Origin: Zygnema cylindricum
Taxonomy: Eukaryota > Streptophyta > Zygnematophyceae > Zygnematales > Zygnemataceae
Assembly: GCA_037447655.1 (NCBI GenBank)
Contig: JBBHKE010000793.1
Coordinates: forward strand, 303,597-367,596
Length of the DNA: 64,000 nt
Direction: 5' to 3'
Translations under genes and position numbers: made by a program
Notes under the pieces: model-generated
What the model saw: the letters and a program-made list of their open reading frames with translations, nothing else
Databases searched by the model: none
Told to the model about the DNA's origin: nothing
Part shown: in pieces, positions 1-10,832 of the stretch
Layout of the letters: each line of letters opens with the position of its first letter
Position numbering within the stretch: position 1 is the first letter of the stretch

Positions 1-1149
1 TCCCAAGAGACATGGTACAGTTTTGATCACTCCTTCAAATATTGTTGTTGACATTGTTTTTGTGTGGAATAGTACAGCCTCCCTTCAAATCAAGCTCTAG
101 TACTCTGTTTCCTCTTTCCTCCTCTTCCCTTGTTTCCTTTCTTTCTTGTCCCATCTAATTTGTGTAGCTTAGCTTTGGCGTCATTTAGTGATGCGTTTGC
201 TTGACATTTCACTAATTTTGCAAAGAATTTTACTTTTCTGGCCATGTTTACCTTGAATTGATTCTTTTTGGTTGGCATATGCAACAATTGGGATTGCTCA
301 TTTGACTTTTGCGGAAAAGTATGTCTTTGATTTGGATGATAATGTGGACGGACCTCAAAAACCTAAAAAAACTGAAAACATGAAGTGTAGGGTTTGCTGT
401 CTAGTTTTTGTAAAAGTCATACAATATAGCGTTGACTAATGCCAAATATCACACCGTACAAGATTCTACCATACTCAATTTATTTAGAATGGCTTTTCCC
501 AATACGTTTCGGTCCACTTATTTCTTTGCATACAAAAAAATATAGATTCAAATAATTTTTAAAAAAGTAAGAAAATATGAACTATGAAAAAACCAAATAT
601 GTGCACTGAGAAACTAAATCACGCATGGTATATTCCGTGTAATTGCATAAAATTATGATCATTGTCATACTATAGGTATTCATGAGAAAATCTTTTGAAA
701 TGAATCAAATCTCGAATATAGTTTCTTTTTATGATTTTCGAAAACCTAAAGTAAATTCGCAACAAAACCCTGTTATAGATAGCCCAACTAATAAGCCCAT
801 TGGTCCTACTAGATCAACTTTAGAAGTAAAACCGCTAAGTTCAAAATAACTAGCTCGAGGACAAGAATTCTTTATTTTAAGTGGTAGTGTTTCAAGCCAT
901 AGAAAAAAACAATTTATCAATTTGTAAACCGTAACTGACCAAAATCCCAGAAACATTTATAAATCTTGAACAGGTTTAGTGTTGATGCTTCATATTTGAA
1001 TTGTATTATGTTGAAGTCTTAAAAAACATAAACCGGTGACAAATTTTGGAGAACGATCTAATGTTATATCAAACCTAGAAGGGAAGCCCCTTACTAATGT
1101 TTTTGTCTATCCCTCGTCATTAAGCTGCCTTACACACCTTTAATAAAGC
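1..1149. other. Intergenic, no gene seen
   Basis: AT-rich sequence. The open frames here are short and their translations are not recognisable. No repeat shared with the rest of the window was noticed. Confidence 0.5.
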
Positions 1150-1152
1150 AAA

Positions 1153-1163
1153 TTTATATAAAA
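1153..1163 (+). promoter_or_regulatory. TATA-like box
   Basis: TTTATATAAAA lies about 47 bp before the first ATG of the open frame at 1210, a plausible core-promoter distance with a short leader. It also loosely resembles the TATA region of the LTR-like repeat at 5.6 kb (TATAAAA followed by an AGAGACAA stretch). It could therefore be a decayed retroelement promoter and not that of a host gene. Confidence 0.3.
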
Positions 1164-1209
1164 ACAGAAACCTAGAGAGACAAGCACTCATAGCCTTGTT
1201 TTTTGCAAA

Positions 1210-1455
1210 ATGAACACCAACTGTTTAGATTTAAAGATGAGGAGATGTAGGGCCAAAGAGGCCTGCGAAAGGAGGAGTCCAAGGATCGCATCACTTGACG
1301 AGGCGAAGTCGACTCCCACGAGTGCTGCATCAGTAGCAAAACAAACAGAGGATCAGAAAGTGTTTGTGAGAGATCTAGGCATAGAGACAGGACACATTAT
1401 TTCCTGCCCTACAAAGCCTACGAGGGACCAGGTCACACAGGCGACCAGGTCATAG
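1210..1455 (+). CDS. Short unrecognised ORF upstream of the long ORF
   Basis: An 81-codon frame begins with ATG just after a TATA-like box and stops at TAG 1453-1455. The product is basic and polar (RRCRAKEACERRSPR near the N terminus) and matches no family I know. Another frame in the same phase follows from 1462. The region could be the 5' exon or leader of the long ORF that starts at 1851, but no convincing splice pair was settled. It is equally possible that it is non-coding. Confidence 0.22.
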   Translation: MNTNCLDLKMRRCRAKEACERRSPRIASLDEAKSTPTSAASVAKQTEDQKVFVRDLGIETGHIISCPTKPTRDQVTQATRS

Positions 1456-1850
1456 GAGACAGTGAGGGGGCATGCAAGGATGACCGAGAAGGAGAAGAGC
1501 AGGGGAGATGTCACAAAATGGAGCATCCCAAACTCAAATCCACAAACGTCAAACAGATTCAAGGAGTTATTTCTCTCAAGAATTAAACATGCTAAAAACT
1601 CACCTATCATCTCCTATGGGGCTAGAACGCCCATCAACCATTAACCACCCACATCCTTCACACATTCCCAGCAACTCAGTCTGCAACCACACCTACCGTG
1701 TTGGTTCAGAAGGATCTGGCACCGTGGAGGAGCGAGGCGGTCAGGCAGTCGGAGGTCAAGACCGACGGCATCAAGTCACACCAAGATGTGGACTTCACCA
1801 GCTTTCTGTCTGCAAGAGCAAGCAGAAAAAGAGAAACAGGAGAAACAGAC

Positions 1851-4800
1851 ATGGTCAGAAATCATACTAACATTTGCAGACCTTGTGAAACTCCTACGAA
1901 GGAGAAAGGACGCCTCCGTCATTTCAATGAGGAGCGTCACGTTGCAGTACGCAAAAAGCATACCAAGGAGCATACCACAGATACAAAACCAACAACAAAC
2001 GAAGGCACAGGCATTGCAGGACTCAACGGAAGCAAAATGGCACTTGTCACCGACATAGGCATAGAGGCTTACCAATGGAGACGTGCAGATCGCAGCCGAG
2101 AAGTTGAAGACAGAGATGGCTCCAATCGGGTTGGATGGGTGCAGATGAGGAAACTGCAATCAGACAATGACAAGGACCTCAGCATCACCAACAACAGGTT
2201 GATCTCAGCAAGGGATCAGCAAGAAAACAAATCCGAAACATTAACGCTCACAGGAGATCACCAAGGACCAATGTTCACCAAAAGAAGCAATGAGCAGTGC
2301 AACAGTGGGAGAGAAAGCAATGGGAGGAGACAGAACTTACATGAGAAGGTCAGTCACCAGGTGACAGGGAAGATGCAGTGGCTCCATCCAAAAAGGGAGC
2401 ACCACTCTCGTCCATTTCCATTTCCATCCCCACTAGATTCCCGCGGGGAATCTAGAACATCAACCAAATCAGATTATGTAGACCTGCCACACCGACAAAA
2501 GGCAAGCCAAGTCAGTGAAAACCCAAGTAAGTCAAATAGGGGACAGATCACTTACAAAAACATGGCAATCAACAATAAACTAGAAGCAAGTCAAACGGGC
2601 AAAAAAAAACTAGAGAATCTGAGATCAAAAGAGGAACTTATACATGGTGATAGAGCTCAAAAATTGATCGGAAAAGGAATTTGGACAGAACAAAACACAA
2701 TAGATTCTCGGACTGAAAACAGCTTAGAGATGCTAATCTGTAGAGGCCTTAATTCTCACCAGATAGGGAAGATCGAAAGAGTGGAGGAAATGTCCAAAGC
2801 TAGAAACAGAGGTAGCCACAGCGCTACAGTTATCGGCGACATGAGGAGTGACCTCCGTCATGGTCACCAAGGCAGACAGTCCAAACTTAGGAAGAATCTG
2901 CAACATAAGAGCAAATCCATTAGAATCCATATAGCTAAGAATGACAACGGGGAGAAAACTGACAGTGTGGAAGAAGAGGTAACATTTTACCATGGGCACA
3001 GAGGACATGAGGCAACACACAACGTAAAAATCAGAAAAATGCTAGTTTGCAGAGACATAGAAAGCAGTGGGAGAACAATCAAAGGAGTAGAGTTCTTACC
3101 AGATTTGCAGCAAGTAGCCACAGGTGCAAGCCAAGAGAGTTCGATGTCGACCAAACTGAAATCAAAGGGAGCCTCCACAGCTCCAAGTCTCAGAAGAACC
3201 ACATGTCAAATAGCTAAGGGAGAAGGGGAAAAATGCTCGCACAAAGACAAGGACAAGGATCCTGCAGCAAAAGAAAGTCATATGTCAGAGTCGACATCAT
3301 TATGTGGCTTACAAGACTCTCATTTACAAAAACCGAAGGAAACAAACCAAAAAGTGATAGAGAACTTAGAAGTCGGAAAAGAGGAATCACACAGAGATAA
3401 TGCAGGCAGAAAGACAACTCGAGGAGGGATCAATGGGAACTTACCATTCGGCCATTGGAAGTGTCAAAGAACAGGGAATCAGGAGAGAGCTAATTCCGCC
3501 ACCGCCTGCTCACATAGAGGAGCTCCACCAATAGAAGGAACTCCTAGTGGAACGACTCAAGAAAGATCTGCAGCAAAGAGTGGAGCAAAGAGTGCAACAG
3601 AGAAAGGGATACAGGGACAGTCAAGGATTAGAAGGCAATCAAAGGAAGTTGCCATGAATCACGGAATAGGAAAGGGAAACTCAGATTTTCTAACCAATGT
3701 TGGCTGGCAAAACTCACAGATTTCTCTCGACAGCTCATCACATGTGCAGGTCATGCAGGACACTAGTCGATTCACAAAGGAAGGAAACCGGAATTACCAA
3801 GCAATATTCGGGAGTACAAGGAAAGTGGGAGAAGATTCAGGAGAAACCACCACGAATAATCCCAGACCGCAAAGAGAATTCTCCGAGCCTGGACAGGAAA
3901 CCAAACAGTTAGTTGAGACGTCCAAAGTAAAGGGAGAAATTAAGCGGGATAGAAACATGAGGAAAAAGGCATTGAGAAATCCGAATTGCAAAACAATTCA
4001 GATTAAGGAGCATCAGACAAAGTTTAGAAGGAACTTACAGGATTCCAGAGAAACTAATGCTCGCAGATTGTCTCCACTCCAAGGGAACACGGAGACCACA
4101 AGAGTCCAATCGATTACATTTCCACAAAGGAAATCTCTGCAAACGGCAACGGAAGGCGTGATGGAGAGAAAGGTAAGAATCAGAACTCAGATGTCACACT
4201 TCAAGACCAGAGTCAGGCAAAAATCAAGTGGACAGATTAAGGATAGCTATTCAGTGAGTGCACAGGAAAAGAATAGCTCATCAGAAATTACAGTAAAAAG
4301 GGGAGCACATCATCGCTTGCCTAAACAGAAAATTGCAAAAGTAAGCAAGAGTAGACACATAGAAGGGAAATTCCGGAAGAAAAGAAAGCTAAGAAGTGTC
4401 TTACCTCAAGATGTACAGCAAACTGCCGGCAGACGCCTCATGTCACCATCGAAAGGAGCCTCCAATATACACATTGCAGCGGAAGCCGTGGTGAGTAAAA
4501 ACTGTAAGGAGCTCCAAAAGTCAAAGAGGGACTCCATGATCATGCAAAAAGGAGGGAAAGCCAGGCAGGAGAACTTTGCTAATGAAGGAAAGTACAGTCG
4601 GAAAAGGTTGAGTAGATCCTACCAAAAGTCCATGTCTAGCTGCAGGAGTTTCAAGGAAATAGAGGTGCAGAGGACAGGCAAGGAGGGAGGGAAAACCAAA
4701 CCTAATTTCAATTGTCAGAGTGAGGACGAATTTGTAAGTCTCACTACATATAGAGGCGACAGGGGTTCAAGGAGGTACAGTGGAGGTACAATTTTGCAGG

Positions 4801-5483
4801 AGCGACGAAAGCGCGAACCGAAACCAACGTCGCACATTGGAATCTCACGAAAACGAATCGTCGCCGAAAAAGAATTGATCGGACGGCCACAAATACAGGT
4901 GGCATCCAAACAACTTCAACGAAGTTATACGACGAGTCACACGGATCCGATTGGTTCACAAACTCGTAGTGAAATCGACGGACGAAAACAGGTGACCGGC
5001 GCGCGAATCAAGGACTGTAGAAATTGTACGATTGGGATCTTTAACACATTGGATGATCCAGGTATATGTCCGTTCGCATTCAGAGGAGGCGCCAGCAACG
5101 CAAACAAATTCAGCGCCAAACGCGCATATATTGGCTACAATTGTACGGCAAGGATTAGCGGGACCACCCTTGTTCCACACAGGTTGAAATTTCAAGACCG
5201 CTTGAAATTGTCAATCATCATTAAGCTGGCCGATTCCGGATCGAGCCACCTGTACGGAAAAGAAGAAAAATATTCTTTTAAGAATCGAGTGTACCTTAGC
5301 GAGAGCGCGACGATCAAACATCAAATCGAGGACGACGAGATCAGCCGACAAGTATCGCCACAACATCGAGTGGGAGTGTTGGATTTATGCGATCTTGGGC
5401 GATACCTTTCGATACATTTTGGTACGGACGAACCTACCCGATTTATTTATGTGACGTCACGGACTCACACGTGCGGAATCTGA
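1851..5483 (+). CDS. 1,210-codon unrecognised basic polar protein
   Basis: An uninterrupted reading frame is open for 3.8 kb. It is open from at least 1698, but the first ATG is at 1851, which is the start chosen here. The stop is TGA at 5481-5483. The predicted protein is rich in Lys, Arg, Ser, Gln, Asn, Thr, Glu and Gly, poor in hydrophobics, and probably largely disordered. I see no catalytic motif, zinc knuckle, signal peptide or membrane segment. The plus strand is T-poor, which lowers stop frequency, yet the other two forward frames carry many stops while this one has none. From about 4790 the base composition becomes richer in CG. The 3' end overlaps an LTR-like repeat starting near 5381, so the ORF may be the internal region of a retroelement. 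No gag, protease, integrase or RT signature is visible. Function unknown. Confidence 0.5.
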   Translation: MVRNHTNICRPCETPTKEKGRLRHFNEERHVAVRKKHTKEHTTDTKPTTNEGTGIAGLNGSKMALVTDIGIEAYQWRRADRSREVEDRDGSNRVGWVQMRKLQSDNDKDLSITNNRLISARDQQENKSETLTLTGDHQGPMFTKRSNEQCNSGRESNGRRQNLHEKVSHQVTGKMQWLHPKREHHSRPFPFPSPLDSRGESRTSTKSDYVDLPHRQKASQVSENPSKSNRGQITYKNMAINNKLEASQTGKKKLENLRSKEELIHGDRAQKLIGKGIWTEQNTIDSRTENSLEMLICRGLNSHQIGKIERVEEMSKARNRGSHSATVIGDMRSDLRHGHQGRQSKLRKNLQHKSKSIRIHIAKNDNGEKTDSVEEEVTFYHGHRGHEATHNVKIRKMLVCRDIESSGRTIKGVEFLPDLQQVATGASQESSMSTKLKSKGASTAPSLRRTTCQIAKGEGEKCSHKDKDKDPAAKESHMSESTSLCGLQDSHLQKPKETNQKVIENLEVGKEESHRDNAGRKTTRGGINGNLPFGHWKCQRTGNQERANSATACSHRGAPPIEGTPSGTTQERSAAKSGAKSATEKGIQGQSRIRRQSKEVAMNHGIGKGNSDFLTNVGWQNSQISLDSSSHVQVMQDTSRFTKEGNRNYQAIFGSTRKVGEDSGETTTNNPRPQREFSEPGQETKQLVETSKVKGEIKRDRNMRKKALRNPNCKTIQIKEHQTKFRRNLQDSRETNARRLSPLQGNTETTRVQSITFPQRKSLQTATEGVMERKVRIRTQMSHFKTRVRQKSSGQIKDSYSVSAQEKNSSSEITVKRGAHHRLPKQKIAKVSKSRHIEGKFRKKRKLRSVLPQDVQQTAGRRLMSPSKGASNIHIAAEAVVSKNCKELQKSKRDSMIMQKGGKARQENFANEGKYSRKRLSRSYQKSMSSCRSFKEIEVQRTGKEGGKTKPNFNCQSEDEFVSLTTYRGDRGSRRYSGGTILQERRKREPKPTSHIGISRKRIVAEKELIGRPQIQVASKQLQRSYTTSHTDPIGSQTRSEIDGRKQVTGARIKDCRNCTIGIFNTLDDPGICPFAFRGGASNANKFSAKRAYIGYNCTARISGTTLVPHRLKFQDRLKLSIIIKLADSGSSHLYGKEEKYSFKNRVYLSESATIKHQIEDDEISRQVSPQHRVGVLDLCDLGRYLSIHFGTDEPTRFIYVTSRTHTCGI

Positions 5484-5975
5484 CGGACGATTCCATGACA
5501 AAAAGTACAGAAAACAGGACAAAAGAAAAACGGCCGTTTGTGGCTGAATAGTGACACGTGGCATCATGTGATAAGACCACACAAATTGGCATTTCACAGC
5601 ACAGTGAATACACAGAGATATAAAATGCATGCAGGCATTAGAGACAAACATCTCACACAGACATTTCATCATACAGAATAGTTATTCTGAGTCCTTTGTA
5701 CAGAGATAGAAAAGATTAGTCCTTAGGAGGATAATTCAGCAGCTTTATTAGAATAGAAAGTTCTGAGGAACAATTGTACTTGATTGTCCTATTTTATTAA
5801 TGAAAGCAACGCGCTGTCTAAACCTGCCTCTCTAATCTACCTATCTATTCCTTCTCCCTTCTCTAATCTAACAACTGTGATTCTCTAAGGTCCACCCTAG
5901 CGGTGTATGTTTGGGACGCGACTACTTTAGCCTGAGGCCACGGGCTACGGTGATTGTCCTAAATCAATAGTTAGC
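5381..5975 (+). repeat. LTR-like repeat, copy 1 (family D)
   Basis: A GTGGGAG purine run precedes TGTTGG, the polypurine-tract/LTR junction pattern seen at the complete copia LTRs in this window. Inside is a TATA-like GATATAAAATGCATGC near 5620. The stretch from 5563 to 5975 recurs almost unchanged at 7841-8255. Reading it as the 3' LTR of whatever element carries the long ORF is an inference. No matching 5' copy was found before 1210. Confidence 0.5.
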
Positions 5976-6299
5976 ATGTACCTTTTCCTGCCAAGCGATT
6001 CTTGCCTGGCTGCCCCTCACACATCCAAATGTGAATTTTCCAACTGCACACCCATTACACGTATTAGGTAGCTTTTCCCTTCTAAATTTCACCGGTTATT
6101 CCATCATCTATCATTCTTATCAGTTAATCATAGTGAACATGACAAAGTCTCTTATGCCATAGTTCTTTATTCGACATGACAATTGTATCCAATCCATAAA
6201 AAGGTTTTTCATTGTCACTCAAAGTAAGTTTAAACTTATTGTTGTGCCCCGTTACGCCTTCTATCACTAACTTCCCATTCTTGCTCACTATATCTTTAT

Positions 6300-7481
6300 C
6301 TCCTTCTGTTACTGTCTTTTATCCTTTCTTTATGACTTGGGAAGTCGAATATAGATTTTTGGCAAAGCGTGGGATATACAAAACATCGTTTAACATCCAT
6401 GGCGCATCTTTCTCTCCTAATTTGGCCATTAATATCACATTTCTTTTGGCCGAGGCAACCTTAGTGGTTCCATTCCCACAATTTATCATTTTTAGAGGAA
6501 TCTGTTGAAGTAACAAAACGGCTCTCGATTCTTGCACATGTACAATAGCCCCAAAATCCTTTATCCACTCGAATTCTCTCCCTCCTCGAGTCATAGTAGT
6601 CGAGCAAGAGAGTTTGGATGGGTATGATGTTCCAACTTCTCTTGGGTAGTTGGTGCATTCTCACTAACAAAGACCTCTTCCACTAGATGAGGTTTGCTAC
6701 CTCCCTTCTCAACTGTCGTTTTTTTGCATAATGGGCATTCTAATTTTTAATGTCTTATTTTGACGTAGAAAAAGCATAGGTAATTTTCAATCTCACTGAT
6801 GCCACCTCCCTTGAAGTTAGACTTCCATTTTTTCTTATGTTTGGTAGTTAATGCTTGGGATGGCAAATTGTTCTCGTTAGTTTTAAATTGGACTCTTCTG
6901 CTAGGATTTATCTTGCACCTTCTGACCACTTCTCTGATCCTTTTATTATAGCAACTTAAAACATTTTTGTTTTCAGATGGTAACATACAGACTAGGCGAA
7001 ACACTCACTTATGAACATCGTATAATTTTCCAACTTTGGCTGCTTCAGTGTGCATTTGTTGAAAGCCATTGGCGTATTGAACTATTGGATCACCATCAGA
7101 CCTATACTTGGATATCATATTATTTACCACTATTTTTTCCTCCAAAGTGGAAATTTGGTATATTTTATCCCACTCATTCCATATGTCTATTGCTTTCTAG
7201 AATGTGAGACAAGTCACTGTGAAGTCATTAATCATTCACATGAATAAAATATTTCTAATACGTGTACTGTCATATCCTACCTTAATTGTCGAAGTTGATG
7301 TGATTCGGGCTTTTATTTTGGGTGGCATCTTTCCTTTAGTATCTTTTCTGCTTGCTTTTTTTACTGGTCGAGGAACCAATTTTTCAGCCACATGTAGGAG
7401 TCATTTTTACTTTAAGTAACCGGTCATTAAAACCATCAACATAATGTAGTTCGTTCGTTGAAAACTGGCAGCTTTGGGCTT
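6300..7481 (-). pseudogene. Copia gag-protease relic (element I)
   Basis: Read on the minus strand from a primer-binding-like site at 7482-7493, this is a decayed Ty1/copia gag. A segment resembling gag (EEKIVVNNMISKYRSDGD, around 7130) is followed by a degenerate CCHC zinc knuckle near 6730-6785. After it comes the protease/pre-integrase part, with a DFGA motif where an active aspartic protease has DSGA, then LNDVLYIPRFAKNL. Frameshifts and stops interrupt it. No integrase or RT follows, so the copy is 3'-truncated near 6300. It is inactive. Confidence 0.75.
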
Positions 7482-7493
7482 GGGCCCGTAACC
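7482..7493 (-). other. Half-tRNA-type primer-binding site of element I
   Basis: The minus strand reads GGTTACGGGCCC. It differs by one base from GGTTATGGGCCC, found after other LTRs in this window, and is complementary to the anticodon arm of plant initiator tRNA-Met. It directly follows an LTR end whose last 20 nt begin with ATG (minus strand, 7513 down to 7494). Confidence 0.6.
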
Positions 7494-7840
7494 TTCAGTT
7501 CAGATTCTTCCATTCTAAAAACACTTGCTGCAAAGCTACCCAACACGTCACCTGCAGCAAAGCTACCGAACATTGCCTCTCTTTTGATATATTTGACTGA
7601 GAATATTTCTCAGATCTGTTTGCAGATTTCTGTGTAAATTTGCACTTGTGTTCATTTGTGTATTATCTGCATTGTGTCAGATTTGTAGGCCATTTGGTTG
7701 CCTAATTTTTCTTTGGCTGTGTTCCAAAGTTGTGTGTATTTTTCTGAGCATCTGTGAGAGCTTCTTGCTTATCTGAATTCTGTGATGACTACACCAGCAT
7801 CATCTTCATCTTCAGTTGGTGTAGTAGTCACAGAACAACA
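7494..7840. repeat. Two abutting copia LTR ends
   Basis: The left part, from 7494, is the end of a minus-strand LTR belonging to element I. The right part ends at 7840 with GAACAACA, the same end as the plus-strand LTR family C. It carries the family's U5 ATG at 7785, 56 nt before the LTR end. The junction between the two was not resolved. Confidence 0.5.
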
Positions 7841-8255
7841 GCATCATGTGATAAGACCACACAAATAGGCATTTCACAGCACAGTGAATGCACAGAGATA
7901 TAAAATGCATGCAGGCATTAGTGACAAATATCTCACACAAACATTACAACTCCTAGGATTCATGGAATTCGGACTTGACATTATTTTTGAGTCCTCTGTA
8001 CATAGAGATAGATAGCATTAGAATTAGAAGGATAATTCAGCTTTATTAGAGTGGAAAGTTTAGGAAACAATTGTACTTTGTTGCCCTATTTTATCCAAGC
8101 TGTCTAAACCTGCCTCTCTAATCTACCTATCTATGCCTTCTCCCTTCTCTAATCTAACAACTGTGATTCTCTAAGGTCCACCCTAGCGGTGTAAGTTTGG
8201 GACGCGACTACTTTAGCCCGAGGCCACGGGCTACGGTGATTGTCCCAAACCAATA
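7841..8255 (+). repeat. LTR-like repeat, copy 2 (family D)
   Basis: This is a near-identical direct copy of 5563-5975, beginning GCATCATGTGATAAG and ending near CGGTGATTGTCC. It lacks the first 180 bp of copy 1. The 5' junction abuts the GAACAACA end of another LTR at 7840, which suggests truncation by that insertion. Confidence 0.7.
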
Positions 8256-9135
8256 CATGTAGCCTAGCCACGACTGGAATCCACTTTAACAGTGATGTAA
8301 AAATAGAATTTCTCATTTTAGAGACCTTTTTGATCCAACTATGGATTCTTTTTGTAATTTTTTGTTGATGTTTAAAGGTCTGGCGTATGGTATCTTGTTG
8401 TAAGATTCCATATGTAAAATATTGCATGTTTCATATTAAAAGTGAAGTCCATCTTGATTCATGTCCTATTAAACGTGGTCAAACCGACGCGGATCTTTTT
8501 GACTGGACTGGTTGCAAGGGTTCGTTAATGGCAAATGCAATCCAAGAAGGTGAACCTATTGGCATCTCACCCATTTAAAAAAGTGGTATTGAAGATTTTA
8601 ATTTGTCTTATTTATAGGTAAAAGAATTCTTGTGAAATGAGTTTTTAAACTCCTTGCTAATGTAGTTTGTTTCCTTCATCAACAGCAAAATGTCGATGTC
8701 AGTAGCTAGAACAACAATAGTAGGTATTAAAACTTTAACTATGGCAATTGCAACCACTACACTGAATCTACTGATTCTATCGTAAGCTATGCTACAAACG
8801 ACGTTGATCTATACTCAAATCACATCAACCTGAACTTGCAAGTCGAAGTTGTGCTTTCCTATTATTTATACAATAGTCTCCTTTATTTTAAGACTTTAAA
8901 GTATAGTGTCCAGCTTAGAGTCATAGGTGAACCAGATGAAACCTTATTTCATCGCATATGTATGTATTGCCCCGCATCATAACTTCTAAGATTGAGTAAA
9001 AATGCAGAACCTTGATTGTACTCTTGTTACCATTTTTTTTGATATTTTTGTATATTTCTAGTCAAAGAGCCTGACACCTGCCTTCTAATTACTCATTTTC
9101 CTTGCGTTTGGTGTTGTACGATTGTCATCTATTAG
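8256..9135 (+). other. Upstream region of the lectin-peptidase gene
   Basis: No confident gene. Two candidate first exons were seen. One is an ATG frame at 8387-8578 with a possible phase-1 donor (GAAG|GTGAAC near 8547), which would fit the lectin acceptor phase. The other is a hydrophobic, signal-peptide-like ATG frame at 8690-8781 followed by GTAAGC. It has a good donor but ends in phase 2, which does not fit. The true start of the downstream gene is not placed. Confidence 0.25.
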
Positions 9136-9864
9136 GTTTGAAAACATTCACATGTACGCAATTTGATGATCTCACCCTGCTTACCTTATCTGGATCTTCT
9201 CAACTTCTCTCCTCCAAACTTCAGCTTACACCGGCGAGTGGTAGTCAAGTTGGTCGAGCATTGTTGAAGGGCGCCGTCCCTCTTCTACGAGATCGTGGTT
9301 CTAATGCGTGCCAAGCAGCTTCATTTAATATACAGTTTTCTTTTAGTATTTACAATGACAACAAAGCATGCAATGGCGATGGTTTTGCCTTCACCTTTCT
9401 TGGTTCAAACGTAGAATTTTCCAAACTGGGTAATCGTAGTGAAACATTCGGTCTGCAGTATACAGATCTGCCAGTTGTAAGTAGTGTAAGCATTATTTTT
9501 GATACTTATTCCAACGGCTACGATCCTCCTGGAAGATACGTGGGCATATGTGAAAACTTTGTTTTACAACCAGTAACATACAATATAACAACTATTTTAG
9601 ATGATTTCAGTCAGTCCACCAAGTATGCGTGGGTGGATTATGATAGTACACGTCAAATTTTGCGAGTGTACCTCAACAATCAGAATTCAATGCCAGTAAC
9701 GCCATTGCTTACTTACAGCAAATCCCTTTGCGAGTTGCTGAGGCCATCTGCCTGTGCCGCATGCCAAACAGTTTCTAAGGCATACGTTGGATTCTCGGCT
9801 GGTACTGGCGGTTGTGTCGACACTCATGAGATTCGCAGTTGGAAATTTGATAGCAGTTTTCCAG
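9136..9864 (+). CDS. Exon: L-type (legume) lectin domain 1
   Basis: The 243-codon exon starts after ATTAG at 9135 (phase 1) and ends at CCAG|GTATTT (phase 1). Legume-lectin landmarks appear in order: F-x-x-F-D-D near the start, GRALLKGAVPLL, FSFSIYN, the sugar-pocket DGFAFTFLG, IFDTYSNGYDPPGRYVGI (metal/sugar loop with Asp, Asn, Asp), KYAWVDYD, LRVYL and the C-terminal GFSAGTG...HEIRSWKFDSSF. The Glu that usually precedes FDT in Mn-binding lectins is Ile here. A Cys-containing loop (LCELLRPSACAACQ) is unusual for the family. The domain would bind glycans outside the cell, if functional. No stop interrupts it. Confidence 0.8.
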
Positions 9865-10047
9865 GTATTTTGTTAAATCCTTAATCAAGAATGTTGTTAG
9901 TTTTATTTGTATCATCCTTTTTTGTTAAATGTTAGTGTATGTGACGAATCTCAGCAAAGCTTAAACCTAGGTAAATTTAGAAGACCTCCACATGCGGATG
10001 AAATTGAGATTACCTAGTTTTAAGGGTTTTTTTGTCTTTGTTTCCAG

Positions 10048-10149
10048 CCGTTTTTACGCCTCCGCCTCGACACCTTCCTCCACCACCACCTCGACGTCCT
10101 CCTCCATCTCCCCCAAGACCACCTCCTCGAGCCCCATCTGCACCATCCG
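10048..10149 (+). CDS. Exon: Arg/Pro-rich linker
   Basis: The 34-codon exon lies between TTTCCAG (10041-10047) and GTTTGT (10150). Joined to lectin exon 1 (phase 1) it reads VFTPPPRHLPPPPPRRPPP and continues PSPPRPPPRAPSAPS, a hydroxyproline/extensin-like spacer of the kind used between wall-associated domains. It also leaves in phase 1, so it is a symmetrical exon. The matching phase and the proline-only bias in exactly one frame make chance unlikely. Confidence 0.65.
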
Positions 10150-10540
10150 GTTTGTTGTCAATTTCTTGCCTTGCCGTAATGCATATTAAGTTTGTAAGGC
10201 TGTAGTAAGGCTTTAATAGTGATGTTATCACTGTCACGCTATCTAGAATTCAGAGTGACCTGTGGTCTGTTTTATTTTTGAACTCTTCTAAAACTTAGAG
10301 TGTGAGTCTCACTACCATGAATAAAGCAAACACGATGTTTGAGTAGAGAGATTTTTTTACGTTTTTTATTTTAATATTGGGGAGAGCAAATAAAGTTCCA
10401 AGTAAATCTCCTAGACTTCTATCCTTTTTTCTTTTTTTATTATTATCCGATTCATTTCCAGAAAAAGATGCATAAATTCTCCAAGTCCTACTTGTAAATC
10501 AACCAACATCTACCGAGCATTGTATGGACGGGTGCAGTGT

Positions 10541-10700
10541 GGAGGGAGGGAGGGAGGGGTGGAGGGAGAGAGGGATAGGGAGAGAGGGAGGGAGAGAGGG
10601 AGAGAGAGAGGGAGAGAGGGAGAGGAAGAGGGAGAGAGAGAAGGAAACGGAGAGAAGAAAGAGAGGGAAAAGGGGAAGATAGAGAGCAAGAGGAAGAGAA
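10541..10700 (+). repeat. GAGGGA/GAGA purine microsatellite
   Basis: Imperfect purine repeats of the GAGG, GAGA and GGGAGA type fill this part of the intron between the Pro-rich exon and lectin exon 2. The long Arg/Glu/Gly and Pro/Ser/Leu frames it creates on both strands are artefacts. Confidence 0.9.
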
Positions 10701-10832
10701 TCTATTGTTGGATCTTCGATAGGGTATGTAACTAGGCATATGGCTGTGAAATACTACATATTTTGTAGAGATTACCTTGTACTTATCCATTTTCCCTTTT
10801 GTTCTGTATGGTCGACAAATGTCACTCATCAG

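Noticed and set aside
8690-8781. Signal-peptide-like first exon for the lectin-peptidase gene
   Set aside because: It has an ATG, a hydrophobic stretch and a GTAAGC donor, but its phase (2) does not fit the lectin exon (1). Kept only as a note.
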